From Symsagittifera roscoffensis (Eukaryota > Xenacoelomorpha > Acoela > Convolutidae), in the NCBI RefSeq assembly GCF_963678635.1, contig NC_087067.1, positions 28,093,547-28,157,546 of the forward strand: a stretch of 64,000 nucleotides of DNA, in the 5' to 3' direction. Shown one piece after another: positions 35,801 through 46,700 of this stretch. The notes under the pieces were generated by a model, which was not told where the DNA came from, ran no database searches, and saw nothing but the letters and a program-made list of their open reading frames with translations. Every line of letters starts with the position of its first letter. Within the stretch, counting starts at the first letter, position 1. The position numbers and the translations under genes were made by a program.

Positions 35801-38800
35801 CAAGTAAACAAAAAGAAAAACACTTACTTTGTTTAAAACTTCAATTTTCGAATTTTAAAGAAAAAATAGATGCCCTTTGAATTTTCTAAATCATTTATGA
35901 TTGGCGCTTTTTTGATAGCAATAACCCGACTTGAGAAAACTGGATCAATAGGTAAAAATTGTATACCGCTGGAAATCTAAAATTTAATTTCACTTAATAA
36001 ACTAGAAATTGCTCACGTTCTTTCGCGCCATCTCGACGTTCGTATTTGGAGAGTGCTATCTACTAAATTTTAAGCGGATGAATTTCAATTCAACTCAAAA
36101 AGTGCATAGATACCTAAGTGCATTCATAAACACATTAATACGTGTGAATGCACATCTGTAGTTATTAGAGCATTTAAAGACTTTCATGAAAAAAAAAAAC
36201 ATTTTCTATGGTCGAAACAACAAGAATTACCGGTTACTATGATTTTGTATACATTTGTATAAAAACTTTGCGTATTAAAACCGGCTTTGTAAAGTAGAAG
36301 ACGGGTGGTGTGCTTATGTGAATGATCAAAAGCCTCCGCGACGTTAATTGAGAGCAAAATCAACGCTTCCAAAAAATCATCAGACAAATTTCTTGAGATT
36401 TATAATTGAAAATGTTCATTTCCAGAAATAATAGATTTCGAAGAAAAGAAAGATTTGATATATATGTGAATCAAGTATCGATAATTTAAAAAAAAAATTC
36501 CCATTATAACAGATCTTAATTCACAATATTTGATCAACTAACCAATCTGTGAGTGATCTCATCAGCCAGTTTCTCCTTCAGCTGCTGATTTGTAACGTCC
36601 AGACTCTGGTTCATAGCCTGTATGGTCTCTCTCTCCACTTGTATGTCCGCCTGGGCCATATCCATTCTCTTCTTCTCATGCTCTTCTCTGGAGTTCTTCT
36701 CATTTAGCAAATTGTCTCTTTCTAATCTAACTTCTTCTAACTTCAATTCTGTTCCTTCTAACTAAAACATTCAGTTCGCTTGTCTTTAAATCAACTTAAT
36801 CTTCCTTGTTCTCAACTGCTAAAAATTAGCAATAATATAATTTTTCCAATTTAAACTTTCATATGAGGAAAATGTATTAAACAAGCAAGAAATAACAACT
36901 AAACGGTTTTTAATGTAGTACACTGATAAACACGATATTTAATAAGCAGTGCTTTTGCAGAAAAAACTAATTTGATTGATAGATTTTTTTTGAAGACAAC
37001 TCACCTACTTACCTTGAAACCAATTTCCATTTTCTCAGTTTCCAAGTTCGTAATTTTGGCAGCAAGTTCATTTACTTGGTTTCTAAAAAAGTAATTTTTC
37101 CAAAGTAACTTTCAATGAGACATTTGTGTTTTATATAAACTGAAGACTTACTTCAATTTTTTGTTGATTTCTTCAATGTAACTATTTTGATTGGATAAGT
37201 CCAGAATTTCCTGCTGCAGATCTGAATCATCATCGCTAAAATTCAAACCAACAATTGGTTTAACAAATTCATATTTTTCCAAGCTTTCGCATTCACACAA
37301 CCTGCTAACATACCATGAATTCATAGACATATTTGAAATGTTGTCGGACACACGCTCCAGGTAATTTCCGTCTTTTAAAAAAGGACTCAAGTCAATCACA
37401 GTTGGCTGAAACAACATATCAATTAATTAGACTACAAATTTTAATTGCGAACAACTGATCTTTTTAAAAACAATCAGAAAAACAACAACTTTTTGTGTTG
37501 GGAACGTTTGAAACGTGCTGCATGGGAACGTTTGAAACTGGGAACTGAGGATTATGCATGTTTTTTATTAGATAGATTAAAGATATATCTGCTAATTGAA
37601 CAATTTAGAGACAAGGGAAATTGATATTTCGCATAATTGACGCGTGATTACGATGCTCTGAGTAAAACTTTGATGAGTTTTTAAAAAAAACCTTTTGGTA
37701 TTCACTGAATGTATTAATTGAATGATAGCCGCTCTGTTTTATGGATGAAACGTCAGAAAGAGCCCTAGCCAATCATGACTTACCAAATTGTCTAAATCTT
37801 CATCTCTGTGTACGAAGTTGAATTCGAGCACATTTAGCCCGACCATCAGACCAGACAGCATCGAGACTGTGTCTTCATCCAGAATCAAAGCAGAAGCACC
37901 GTAAAAATCTCTAAGAGAAAAAAATCAGTTTTATTATCACGTTTTAAAAAAGATTTGCCTGAAGCTAAGGAATCAATATTAGCAAGAAGCTTAGCGCTTA
38001 TGATATTGTTGCACTTGAAGTAAGTCTAAAAAATTACAATACATTTCAACTGAAATGTATTTCATTGCCCAAACAGCTTCCAAAATATTGCTTTCACAAA
38101 TCTCTAACAATTCACCTTGTAACGAATTGCCACCCCTATAATAAAATAATTCAACGGTTAAGCATATGCGAATTTTGCACGTTGTAACGAATCCCCCTTT
38201 CTGCAAAAGGATGAAATAGTAAAAGAGATCCCACAAATGCAGCTATTCAACCAGGTGTGAAAAAAATCGTAGAATTTAGACCGTTCGTCGAAAGACAAAA
38301 TAGTAATGGCTCGAATGCTAAGTGAAATATTTTATATCGAATCTTCATTTGTTAAAGCATGGCCGCATGGTTGCTGTGTACTGCATAATTAATTAAATGA
38401 AAGCTGCTAATCAAAATCAGAATAGATTCATTTCACTAAATTGGTTTTCGAAGCAGGGTCTAGTTTTCTATTTCTATGAAGTGTCACTTTGCTTTGGACC
38501 AACTGTGATCTGTTCCACCACTTAGCCGAAGAAACATGTAGTCGTAAAACTTAGGCCCTCACTTGAGTTGGTTTTTGGAATGTGAGAGGATGTCGAAGTA
38601 CTCTGACAGTCTCTTCTGCATCAGGGCAAATCTGATCCAGGCCCTTCCCCGTCCCAAACCAGATCTAAGATATTGTCAAAGCTAATGTCAAAATCGGTCG
38701 ACTTGAGCTCTCAAAACGGTCAGAAAATAGAGACTTTTTAGCAGTGATGTCCATTTAAAAAAAATAATAATAAATAAATGTGAATTTTCATTTAAATTTT

Positions 38801-41800
38801 AATTTATTTAAATGTAAAATTATTAGCCCACTCAATTTAAATGAAAAATATATATTTAAATCGAGCATATTAAATTGACAGAAAAATTCAAGTTGCTCGA
38901 GCGGGATTCAATCCGACGCGAAAGTACACAGTTTGCATGTGTCAATTAATAAGAAAAAAACTAATAAATTTGTGTTGCAGCACAAATTGGTCTTGATTTC
39001 TTTTCTAAAATGGCAAAATAAAATTGCTAAGAAGACTTCAAAAAATCTGAATTGCTAAAAAAAAGTTTAAACAGTTTCTGAAAAAATTTTAATGACAAAT
39101 TTTTATAATTTTGTGAACAATTTCAATTTCAATTTTTTTTATAAATGAGCACCACTGCTTTTTAGATTAACTAACTTTTTTTTATACTCGCTGCCATGTG
39201 AGTATTTGGCAGAAAATGGACTTCATTCAGATTCATTTAATATAATAAAACTTCCAATGATTGCCTATTCATCAAATCTCATATTTCCAACATTCTTAAT
39301 AGTAATCTAAGATCGAATAATGCAATTTCTCTGAAATCAAATCAAAAATATCACACAAAAAAAATTCAATTTTTTCGAAAATTTAATGGCAAAATTTCAG
39401 GTCTAGATAATCCTGGTGGATAGGAAACCCATGCACGACCAGTGATATCCATTTAAAAAAAAACGATTGAAATTATTTAAATTTCAATTTATTTAAATGT
39501 GAAATTATGAGTCCACTCAATTTAAATGAAAAATTTTAATTTAAATCGAGCAATTTAAATTGAAAAAAAAATTAAATTGCTCCAGCGCTATTCGATCCGA
39601 CGCCAAAGTTCAGAGTTTACTCATGATAATTAATTTCACATTTCACAGTTCCGCGGAAAAAGCAAACAATCTAAATTTTCACGACAAAATTGATGAATTT
39701 TTGTAGCAAATAGATATGCACAAAAAGTTGTTTTGGAATTCGTTTCACAAAATTGCAATAAGTCCCTAAAAGTGGCAGAAAAACTGCTAAAAACAGACTG
39801 AAGAAAAATTAGCACGACTGATAACAACAAAAAGAAAGGAACTGTACTAACTTGATATCAGGGAGAGCGCGTACGTTGTGCAGAATTTCGACACAGTTTG
39901 GACTCATAGAATCCATTTTGTCCAGCGCATTCCAGAAAGTCCTCTGATTAGACCCAGTGATGCTGAAGCCAGATGATCGCCCTAAAGCGAACAAACAGAT
40001 TCCAGTGTCAAACGTATTTCAAAAATTTGTTCAATGAGATAAATAAACCAGTGAAATAAATGCTCCAACCACCAGGTGGGAAGGAACAAGGACATAGCTT
40101 GTTTTTCTCCAATTTTGAATATCTCAAAGAACGCTGGTAGTGTGTCAAGTGTGGTCTCATATTTAAGCGCCCTATTGGTTATGATTTCGATTCCAAAAAT
40201 ATTTTGAACGCAGAAGCCAAGCGGAGTTTCGCAACACTTCCGATACAACATAAACATAGCATTAAAACAAGCAGAAAGAAAATGAGACGGAAGCGATTAA
40301 GTCGAAAAAACTATTTCCGAAATTCGAAAAAAAAACATCTACAGAATTTTCTTATATTTGCTCGAATGATCTTCAATTCGAGGAAAATACGCCGATGAAA
40401 ACAATCAACCCCGTTATATAAGCATTCAAAGAAAGAAACTCAAGGCGCCTGATTTACTTCTGGACCCAATTAGAGGGGCTTGAAAGATTTTGATTTTCCA
40501 AACAAAAAAAGCATTGTCAATTTCTTACATATCTCAAAAAAAAAACCACCGTCCCGCTGGGGATCGAGCACCAGACTTTATGCTCTGAAGTCGCTTCTTG
40601 AATCGAACCCGAGACCTGTCACTTGTAAAAAGAGTTGTTTCGGTGGAAAAAGTCTAGTTCCCGATTACAAGTTACTTGCTCTCGCAAGTGTCTGTTTGAA
40701 GAAAAAAAAATTGTGGGGTTTTTCTGTTTAGACTAAATGAAACATTTACGAAAGGCGATGAGAAATCAAATTTTTCTGCAATTTTTATATTAAGTTGACT
40801 ATCATTACTTCTCATTTGTCGAGTTGTACTAAATTAATCGCCCTCTAATCGATAAAAAAAACGCAGCAAAACAGGATAAATTGGGAAACAAAAAATAAAA
40901 TTAATCAACTTATTCCTTAATTTTTTTTATTCGTTTTTTTTTTGCAGAATTCTGCGCTACTTGAAGAGCAACTGGCTGTTCTTGCTATCAAATTTGAAGT
41001 CAACCAAGCAATTTGCCAGTAGTATTAGCTTCCGCAACTTTAAAACAACCGCAAACTATTTTAATTACGAACCACCTTGTATTTTTTGAGATAAAGCAGT
41101 TGTTTTTATAGGCCAATGAAATTTTAACAAATTTTCCGATTTGTTCTTTGAACTGCCATTTGAACTACCATTTGAATTCTGTGAGACTCAAATATATTTT
41201 TTTCTAACGTCTATGTTCTTTTAATACCAGAAATCGCTTGAGGCATGAACACACCAAAACTTGAATTTGTGTTCTGAGCTCTTTAGAAGGAGCACTATTT
41301 TTGATAGATTGAAAAAATTTGCCTTCAGTTGCATGTAAATTCTCCATTTTTTTCAACGTTTTAAATCATTTCCAAAGTTAAAAAACAGTTAATATACCGG
41401 AAAGTGTAAGAACAGCCAAACCCTTATACGATCAAAATCGAATATGAACGCGAGTTTATTCGCAAAAATCTCTAAATTTTATCTTAAATTTTGACAGCAT
41501 TTTTAGCAAAATTTACTCACCAGATATAAAACCATGTTGCAGAACCCGTTCAATAACTAGCATGAACTGTTGCAAGGGTTCATGACGGTAGCTCAGCATA
41601 CGCCGTCCCAAACTGTTCATTGAATCTAGCAATTTCTTCAAGGTCAGCTTGAAGAGATTCACAATGTTGCTTTTTTCAACTGCCACGGCGTGAAGAAACA
41701 TTTGTGACTGTGTAAGCGACGAGGAAGATGAAGACGTAGCGCTCCCGGGAAGCGACGCGGGAATTGTATATGCGTCATCTTCACTCGTGATGCTGAGCCT

Positions 41801-41803
41801 CAT
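20707..41803 (-). CDS. RUFY: RUN and FYVE domain-containing protein (RUFY1/2-type), 13 exons
   Basis: RUFY proteins bind PI3P-rich endosomes and Rab/Arl GTPases in endosomal trafficking. Exons (minus): 41857-41521 (ATG 41803), 39981-39852, 38664-38563, 37910-37784, 37405-37152, 37082-37013, 36761-36543, 34147-33983, 30911-30814, 29733-29647, 29236-29125, 22521-22300, 20838-20707. Phases agree throughout and the CDS is 2001 nt, 666 residues, close to vertebrate RUFY2. RUN domain (about residues 40-210): EKSNIVNLFKLTLKKLLDS, LQQFMLVIERVLQHG, GRGRAWIRFALMQKRL and SGLMVGLNVLEFNF. Coiled coil: VSMRIEAEEATRLMEQDIHE and KQDSLVSLRQQL. FYVE finger at the C-terminus. For exon 8 the acceptor at 34151 would break frame, so the one giving 34147 was used; an unseen extra exon is the alternative. 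A longer start, ATG 41869, is possible but overlaps a splice acceptor. Intron 12 holds a satellite array. Confidence 0.93.
21760..22160 (+). repeat. Family A2 MITE-like element
   Basis: It starts with GAGTTGGAAAAGAGTAAT and has the family middle GAGAAAACTGGATCGATAGG. It then switches to the A2 variant (GCATTTGGAGAGTGCTAT, AACTCAAAAATTG, AGTGCATCC). It lies in RUFY intron 12. Confidence 0.6.
22580..27820 (+). repeat. Intronic satellite array, unit about 860 bp, about six copies
   Basis: The marker phrase TTATAGAATTATCTTTCCTGAACTA recurs near 22791, 23651, 24508, 25373, 26275 and 27133 (spacings about 860, 857, 865, 902 and 858). Other shared blocks are CACATTCGACGTC, CTCGTCGCATTGTATAAATC, GTTGCTGGATAAGTCTGAAG, CCATGTGCGCTTACTTTACC and GTCGACTGTCGAGATTACTG. 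Each unit opens with short subrepeats of about 35 bp (ACTTACCAGATCAGTAAA, CGAAGTTT). Units at about 23.7-24.5 and 24.5-25.3 kb are almost identical, with the same 60-codon frame at 24087 and 24945. No protein similarity. It sits in RUFY intron 12 (22522-29124). Confidence 0.92.
27829..28945 (+). repeat. Family C2 element(s) with terminal palindromes
   Basis: It opens with GCGAAGCTGAGCTTCGC (27829-27845) then ATCACTTGTGATACAAATAT. It ends near CCTTGCTTGCCGCAAGGG, a short hairpin that corresponds to ACTTGCTCTCGCAAGT near 40.68 kb and CGCTTGCTAATTGCAAGCG near 54.66 kb. Shared inner phrases include AAGCCGA and GCAACTAAGCCGA. It may hold two adjacent copies, since a second start-like stretch follows 28300. 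Its mechanism is unclear. Confidence 0.5.
29985..30415 (+). mobile_element. hAT-like MITE with 8 bp target-site duplication
   Basis: The left end is CAGGGGCGGATTTAGG and the right end is CCTAGATCCGCCCCTG, inverted repeats with one mismatch. The 8 bp AGGATCAG flanks both sides exactly (29977-29984 and 30416-30423). An 8 bp duplication and CAGGGG-type ends fit hAT-superfamily non-autonomous elements. Length is 431 bp with no transposase. A run of 14 G lies near its left end (29999-30012). It sits in RUFY intron 9 (29734-30813). Confidence 0.88.
31022..31495 (+). repeat. Family A2 MITE-like element
   Basis: The 5' end has GGCAGTTGCAAAAGAGTC and AATGAACGCAAAG. The 3' hairpin arms are AAGAGTCT (31467-31474) and AGACTCTT (31488-31495), one pair longer than the usual arms and still complementary. 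Confidence 0.7.
31510..33982. other. RUFY intron 8, mostly featureless
   Basis: No exon was found. A decayed family C1-like stretch lies near 32026-32110 (CAATCGAGAAAACGACAAAA). A tRNA-like hairpin near 32143-32200 was considered and rejected. The rest is unstructured AT-rich sequence. Confidence 0.45.
34705..35065 (+). repeat. Family A MITE-like element
   Basis: It has TTTGAGAAAACTGGATCAAT, CTTTTGCTGTTCAATAATTG, then GACCTGTATAAAAGTC and CGTTCATCGACTCTT at the right end. Confidence 0.6.
35197..35760 (+). repeat. Family B MITE, right end lost
   Basis: The left end is TGTTCCAACCA (one mismatch). The family middle is present up to TTGATTTTGCGTGGAAAAG. It then runs directly into a family A element (35766) before the right TIR is reached, consistent with insertion or recombination at that point. 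Confidence 0.6.
35766..36182 (+). repeat. Family A2 MITE-like element
   Basis: It starts with a perfect CCAACTGACAGTTGG palindrome and AAGAGTAATGAACGCAAG. The A2 middle follows (TATTTGGAGAGTGCTATC, GTGCATAGATACC, GTGAATGCACATCTGTAG). The 3' hairpin is missing. Confidence 0.65.
38742..38945 (+). repeat. Dispersed 200 bp repeat, copy 1
   Basis: AGTGATGTCCATTTAAAAAA opens it; a run of ATTTAAAT-rich palindromic text follows. It closes with TTGCTCGAGCGGGATTCAAT, CCGACG and CAGTTTGCATG. Copy 2 lies about 700 bp further right in the same orientation, within RUFY intron 2. Confidence 0.75.
39440..39628 (+). repeat. Dispersed 200 bp repeat, copy 2
   Basis: It has the same order of phrases as copy 1: AGTGATATCCATTTAAAA, AGTCCACTCAATTTAAATGA, AAATTGCTCCAGCGCTATTC, GATCCGACGCC and CAGAGTTTACTCATG. 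Confidence 0.75.
40205..40702 (+). repeat. Family C2 element, decayed
   Basis: It opens with AGCCAAGCGGAGTTTCGCAA, CACTTCCGATACAACATAAA, a degraded C2 start. It ends with GGAAAAAGTCTAGTTCCCGA and the hairpin ACTTGCTCTCGCAAGT. It lies in RUFY intron 1. Confidence 0.45.
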
Positions 41804-41879
41804 TTTGGAATTGGGTTCGCCAACTTCAGCTCTTTTTACACCAATATCATTTATAGTCTGAAAATGCATTTGAGCTTAC

Positions 41880-43740
41880 CGAACCCAAGAGCGATAATTT
41901 ACAATTCAGTTTTTTAAAATAAACAGGAATAGATTCTTGCTGCGAACGTACCACAAATGTTCCGGCAACAATAATTATTGTAGAAAAGAAAAACGGAAAA
42001 AAATGATTTTTAAGTAATTTTCATATCAATTTCTTGGTTTACTAGATGGGACAAAACTGATCTAGGGTTTAGCATATTAATTTTAAAGAAAAAACATTGT
42101 AATCCTTTAGAGCAGTAACTCAGTCCGAATAAGCAAAACCTTTCATATGCTTTTCTCGGCACAACGACAGCAACTTTGAAATATTTTTAGAACTTGAATT
42201 ACGACTGAATGGGCTTTATGAAAACCCAAAATCGAATGCCTTTTAAGTCTTTTTGAGGCACCTAACAAGGCTTCAAAACAATCTAGACCACATTGTGCAC
42301 ACAGAGGCAAAGCAGAGCTTCGCATCACTTGCCATACAACACAAATATGAAACACAAAAGTTGAGAAATTAGGTCTACTAAAATTTATCTTTTCCTATGT
42401 CTCTTTGGATGTTAACTCTAGGCAAACACAAACAAGCCATCCTTGTCTTTGTTATTTGAATATTGAATTAGCAAAGAAAAAAAGCTTACGAAGAGGAAAC
42501 AACGCCGACAAACTTAGAGCAGCCAAGTTGAGGCGAAAAAATATGATTTGATCAAAAAATGCTTTCAATTTTTAGGTCCCACTTGAAACTACAATGAATA
42601 AAACTTGCACTTGCAACTACAGTGAAAATTGCTTCCAGTAAAGGAAAAATCCGCGATGTGGCAACTAAGCTGAAAATCTTTGAGCAGACAACCAGCTGAG
42701 CCCAAAGAAAATTGATTTTGAAAAAAAAAAACGTTTCAATTTCCCGGGTGAAATTACAATGAACAATACTTGTACTTGTAACTTCAACCAAAGTTGCTAA
42801 CGACGTGTAAGAAAAGTTGTTTATGGGAAGAAAAAAATGGTTTACGAGACTTATTGTTGAAAAAATTCAACTTTCGAATTTCAAAGGGAAAAATATACGG
42901 CATCAAACTTCTTTGAATTTCAAGATGAAATCATCTTTGACACGTTTTGATAAAATTCTCAATTTGACAAAATTGGATTAATAGGTTAAATTTTTATTCA
43001 TCTGGGAAATCTTAAAATCAAATTCCACTTTCGAAACTAGAAGTTTAACTAACTTTTAACAGATGAATTTGAAAGAAACTCAAAAATGCATACACACCTA
43101 GGCATTTAGAAATGCATTACACAGACGCGAAGTTGCAACTTCGTAAACACGAGCGAGAGGGCGACAAAGATTCAGTAGCTTCAAAATGCACAAAAAGTCA
43201 AACTTCGAATGTAATCATTTAGAATGAAATAAATTAAAGTAACCACACTAACTTTGCAAATAATAAATTAGAATGTATTAAGCCAAATTGCGTATAAATT
43301 ATGCGTTTAGAAAATATCGTGAAGTATAACGAGTTCAAAAAATTCTGAAATGGGATTTAAATATCATACTGTAGTATGAAACAAATAGCTTTTTTTCGGT
43401 TCAATTGACGAAATAAGAAAACATCAACTGTGTTAACTTGTAATTAATCAAATGTCAAAAAAAAACATGTAAATATACTGCTAATGCAGTCATCAAACTA
43501 AGAAGTGCCACCAGAAGTAGCGCTTTTATTTGCGACCTAAGTTGCATCCTACGATCAAACTACGCTACGTTCGTGTAAACATTTATTAATGCACATCTGT
43601 AGTTTTTAGAGCATTTGACTTTTTCCTGAAAAAAAATCATCAAGACCTATTTAAGAGTATTCACTACGATCAATACTCTTGAAAAGAACTGTATAAAAAA
43701 CATCTGTTATAATAAATTATCTCTTGTTATAAAATAAAGA
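41880..43740. other. Spacer between RUFY 5' end and ECHDC3-like 3' end
   Basis: No exon was recognised. It should hold the RUFY promoter and any 5' UTR exon. It contains a decayed C2 start (42296-42350, GAGCTTCGCATCACTTGC) and a family A element with a nested C1 element. Confidence 0.55.
42818..43681 (+). repeat. Family A2 MITE-like element with nested family C1 element
   Basis: The A part has ACAAAATTGGATTAATAGG and, after an interruption, ATGCACATCTGTAGTTTTTA. It ends with the 9 bp hairpin arms AAGAGTATT and AATACTCTT (43652-43660 and 43672-43680). The interruption (43127-43548) starts with GCGAAGTTGCAACTTCG and ACACGAGCGAG and ends GCCACCAGAAGTAGCGC, matching the C1 copy at 19591. Confidence 0.7.
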
Positions 43741-43755
43741 ATAAACTTGATGTTC

Positions 43756-46700
43756 CTACGACGAAAACTTGGGTTTTCTTTTGTCAAAAAACGCAGTAAT
43801 TCCTTCTTGACATTGTTCAAGCTCAGCGTTCTGTGTCATCACGGGAGTCGCCGAGTTATATGCTTCTTCAAGAGTAGATTTAGAGAGTTGATTATAAAAC
43901 TCAGATTTTCCCAGCGCTATCACTTCGCGACTATGATTCGCAATTTTCGCCACTAGTTCGTCGCACATCTCGTGAAGTTGTTCAGAACCATCGGCTATTT
44001 TATTAACAAGGCCGTGTTTGAAAGCAGTTTCCGCGCATACTGGTTCTCCAGTGCATAGCATTTCAAAGGTTAGCTTTGTGGGCAAACATCGGACAACCGG
44101 AACAGCAGGTGTAGTACAGAACAGACCAATTTTTATTCCCGGTAAACCGAAAGATGCTTTTCGGGAAGCAAGAACCATATCACAAGATGCAGCAAGCTGA
44201 CAGCCTGGGAATAGAATTTGACAAAAAAAACTATTTTATATCCAACTGAATTCTTAATTTATCGCATTGTTTCAAATCGACAAAAAGCATAGCTTTCTTA
44301 GCTTTCGACCGGAAACAATTAAGACAAGGTCAAACTTCGTAAAAAAAACTATGACACTTCGCAAATGTAGGCAAAAAAAGAAGAGCAGAAAAACAGTAAA
44401 TAACAAGGAAAGCAGGTGGCTAAGCAAGTAGCACAGAATGTTCCGACCACGCTAAAACACTACAAAAAAGGATCAGGACAGGAAGGTTCTAATTGTTCAA
44501 AGAATGTTCTCGAATTCTTTTGAAAAAAAAAAGAACAAAAGAAGGCATCTCTGTGAGAGAAAAAAGAAATTAGGTTATCAGTATTATTTCAAAAAAATTA
44601 ATAAGGATAGCCGGTTGCTGTGCAAGTAGCACAATGTTCCGACCACATTAGTGAAAACTAACTAAAATGTTTTTTTTTTAATTTGAGTCATTTTTTGCGC
44701 GTAGGAGGATGAGACATCTATACAAACGCGTAGAAACCTAATGAATAAAGCATAACTGACATGTTGTTTTCAAAAATGAAGAATAACAAAAAAACAATGA
44801 CAAATTTAAAAATATTTTTAAATTTGTCATTGTTTTTAATTATTTTTAATCTGATTAATCCAATTATTTTTTTATCTGATTAGAAAACATTTTTTATCAA
44901 GTTTTTGTAGCCTAAACAATCATTTTCTACGTTACTCGATTGCTTAACTCGCTCAATATTAGACTTCAATTCAAAAATTTAGGGTACCTACCTTTGCGTG
45001 GAATACGAAAAGAAAAAAAGAAACAAGGATAGCGAGGTTGCTCCGACGGGCCATTTTCATAAAAAACTACAAAAAAAATTCCATCAAATAAGTATCGTTT
45101 TTCGTGCGCGGTGTGATCATGGAAATATATAAACACGTAAAAATTAGTGCATTAGAAATAATCGACAACAGTTGTCCACAAAAAGTGAATAAGAGAAAAA
45201 ATTTAATTAAAACATTTTTTTCCATTGCTATAAGAAAATTTCCTTCACCAAAGAAGCGCTATATATAGCTTCCGAAAATAGTTTTCCGTGATTATTTTTT
45301 TTCAATTTTAATGAAAATTTTATTGCCAAAAAAACGCTAGATTAAGCTTCTAAAACTATCTTTCCTTCAGTACTATCAAGTTTTCTTAGCCTAAATCACC
45401 AATAATTATCCTAACTTTCATGTTATTCGATCCCTTCACTCGCTCGAAATCAGACCAAGACTCAAAAACTTCCAACCGGCTTTTCTCGGCGCTGGAAAGT
45501 TTTTTGAAAACGTTTGTTAACATTCTTTTAAAAAACTTAAGAAAAAAGGTTTTTTTTTCGCATTAGTGTCGTTTTTTTGTGCGTGCTGTGATTACAAAAA
45601 TTTTTATTGAAAGTCTAGAACTTACGACAGTCATCCTAAAAAAGGCAACCTGAACTACAATTTTTTTGACGAAACATAACTAGAAGAACAAACAAAAACC
45701 CTTAAAAAATTTTTTTGAATTTTTCTTCCCATAATGACGCTAATGTAACTTCTAAACATAATTTTGCAGGAGTATAACTGAGGTTTACCGGCTTTTCCTT
45801 CTATAATATGCCTGCTAGCTTATTTGCTTTCTCGTTCTAAATTGAACTAAATCTCGAAAACTTATGCAGTTTTCTTCGACACTGAGACTTTTTGAAAATT
45901 TCTCAATGTCGTTTCAAAGAATTTCGTAATGATATATCACTCGATTCATTCCAATTGCTTGTGGTACCTGATTTTGCGCGAAAAAAAAAACAAAAAACCT
46001 TAAGATAACCGAAGACGAAAATCATCTCCATTTTCAATGGCCGGAACAAGAAACTCAAACATACCCTAAGATAAATTTCCTCCCCATTTTCAATGGTGGG
46101 AACAAAATCAAAACAAGGATAGCCCGTTATTGTGCAAGCAGCTTAAAATGTTCCGACCAGTCTTAAAAAATTACCTAAAAATTATTTTTCCAATTAGTGT
46201 TGTTTTTTTCGGCTTGGTGTGATAAAGGAATCTGAGCAACAAAGTAGAGCTTAGGCATTTTCGTCAGTCATTGTAAAATATGCACATTGAAAAACAATTT
46301 TTGCAACAAGAAAACAAAAAAAATTTTTTAACAAACTTTTTGTTAACCAAAACCGAAATTTTTGATTCCTAAGATAAAGCTAAAAACTCCAAAAAAAAAT
46401 AATTGCATTAATGTAAAACTGAATTTTAAAGGCTTACAGTAAGCATAAATCAGCTATATAAGCCTGCTCACTTACTCGAAACTAGACGAAAATAAAAAAT
46501 CCAAAACAGTTTTTCTCGACACCGGGAAACCTTTTTTGAAAATTTTTAATGTCGTTTGAATCACGAATTAAAGGGCTTTAGTATGATATATCACTTAACC
46601 CAGTCCGAAGATTATATGTGCTAGCTGATTTTGCGTGGAAAACAAAAAAGAAAAACACCCGAATACAAAGTTCTTCCCCATTTTCAATGGTCTCGGAACA

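Noticed and set aside
36184-36387. Minus-strand frame SDDFLEALILLSINVAEAFD as an extra RUFY exon
   Set aside because: It does not resemble the RUFY coiled coil or RUN domain, and RUFY keeps frame without it.
40590-40640. B-box-like GGTTCGATTC on the minus strand as a tRNA or SINE head
   Set aside because: No A box at the right distance and no cloverleaf; it lies within a decayed family C2 element.
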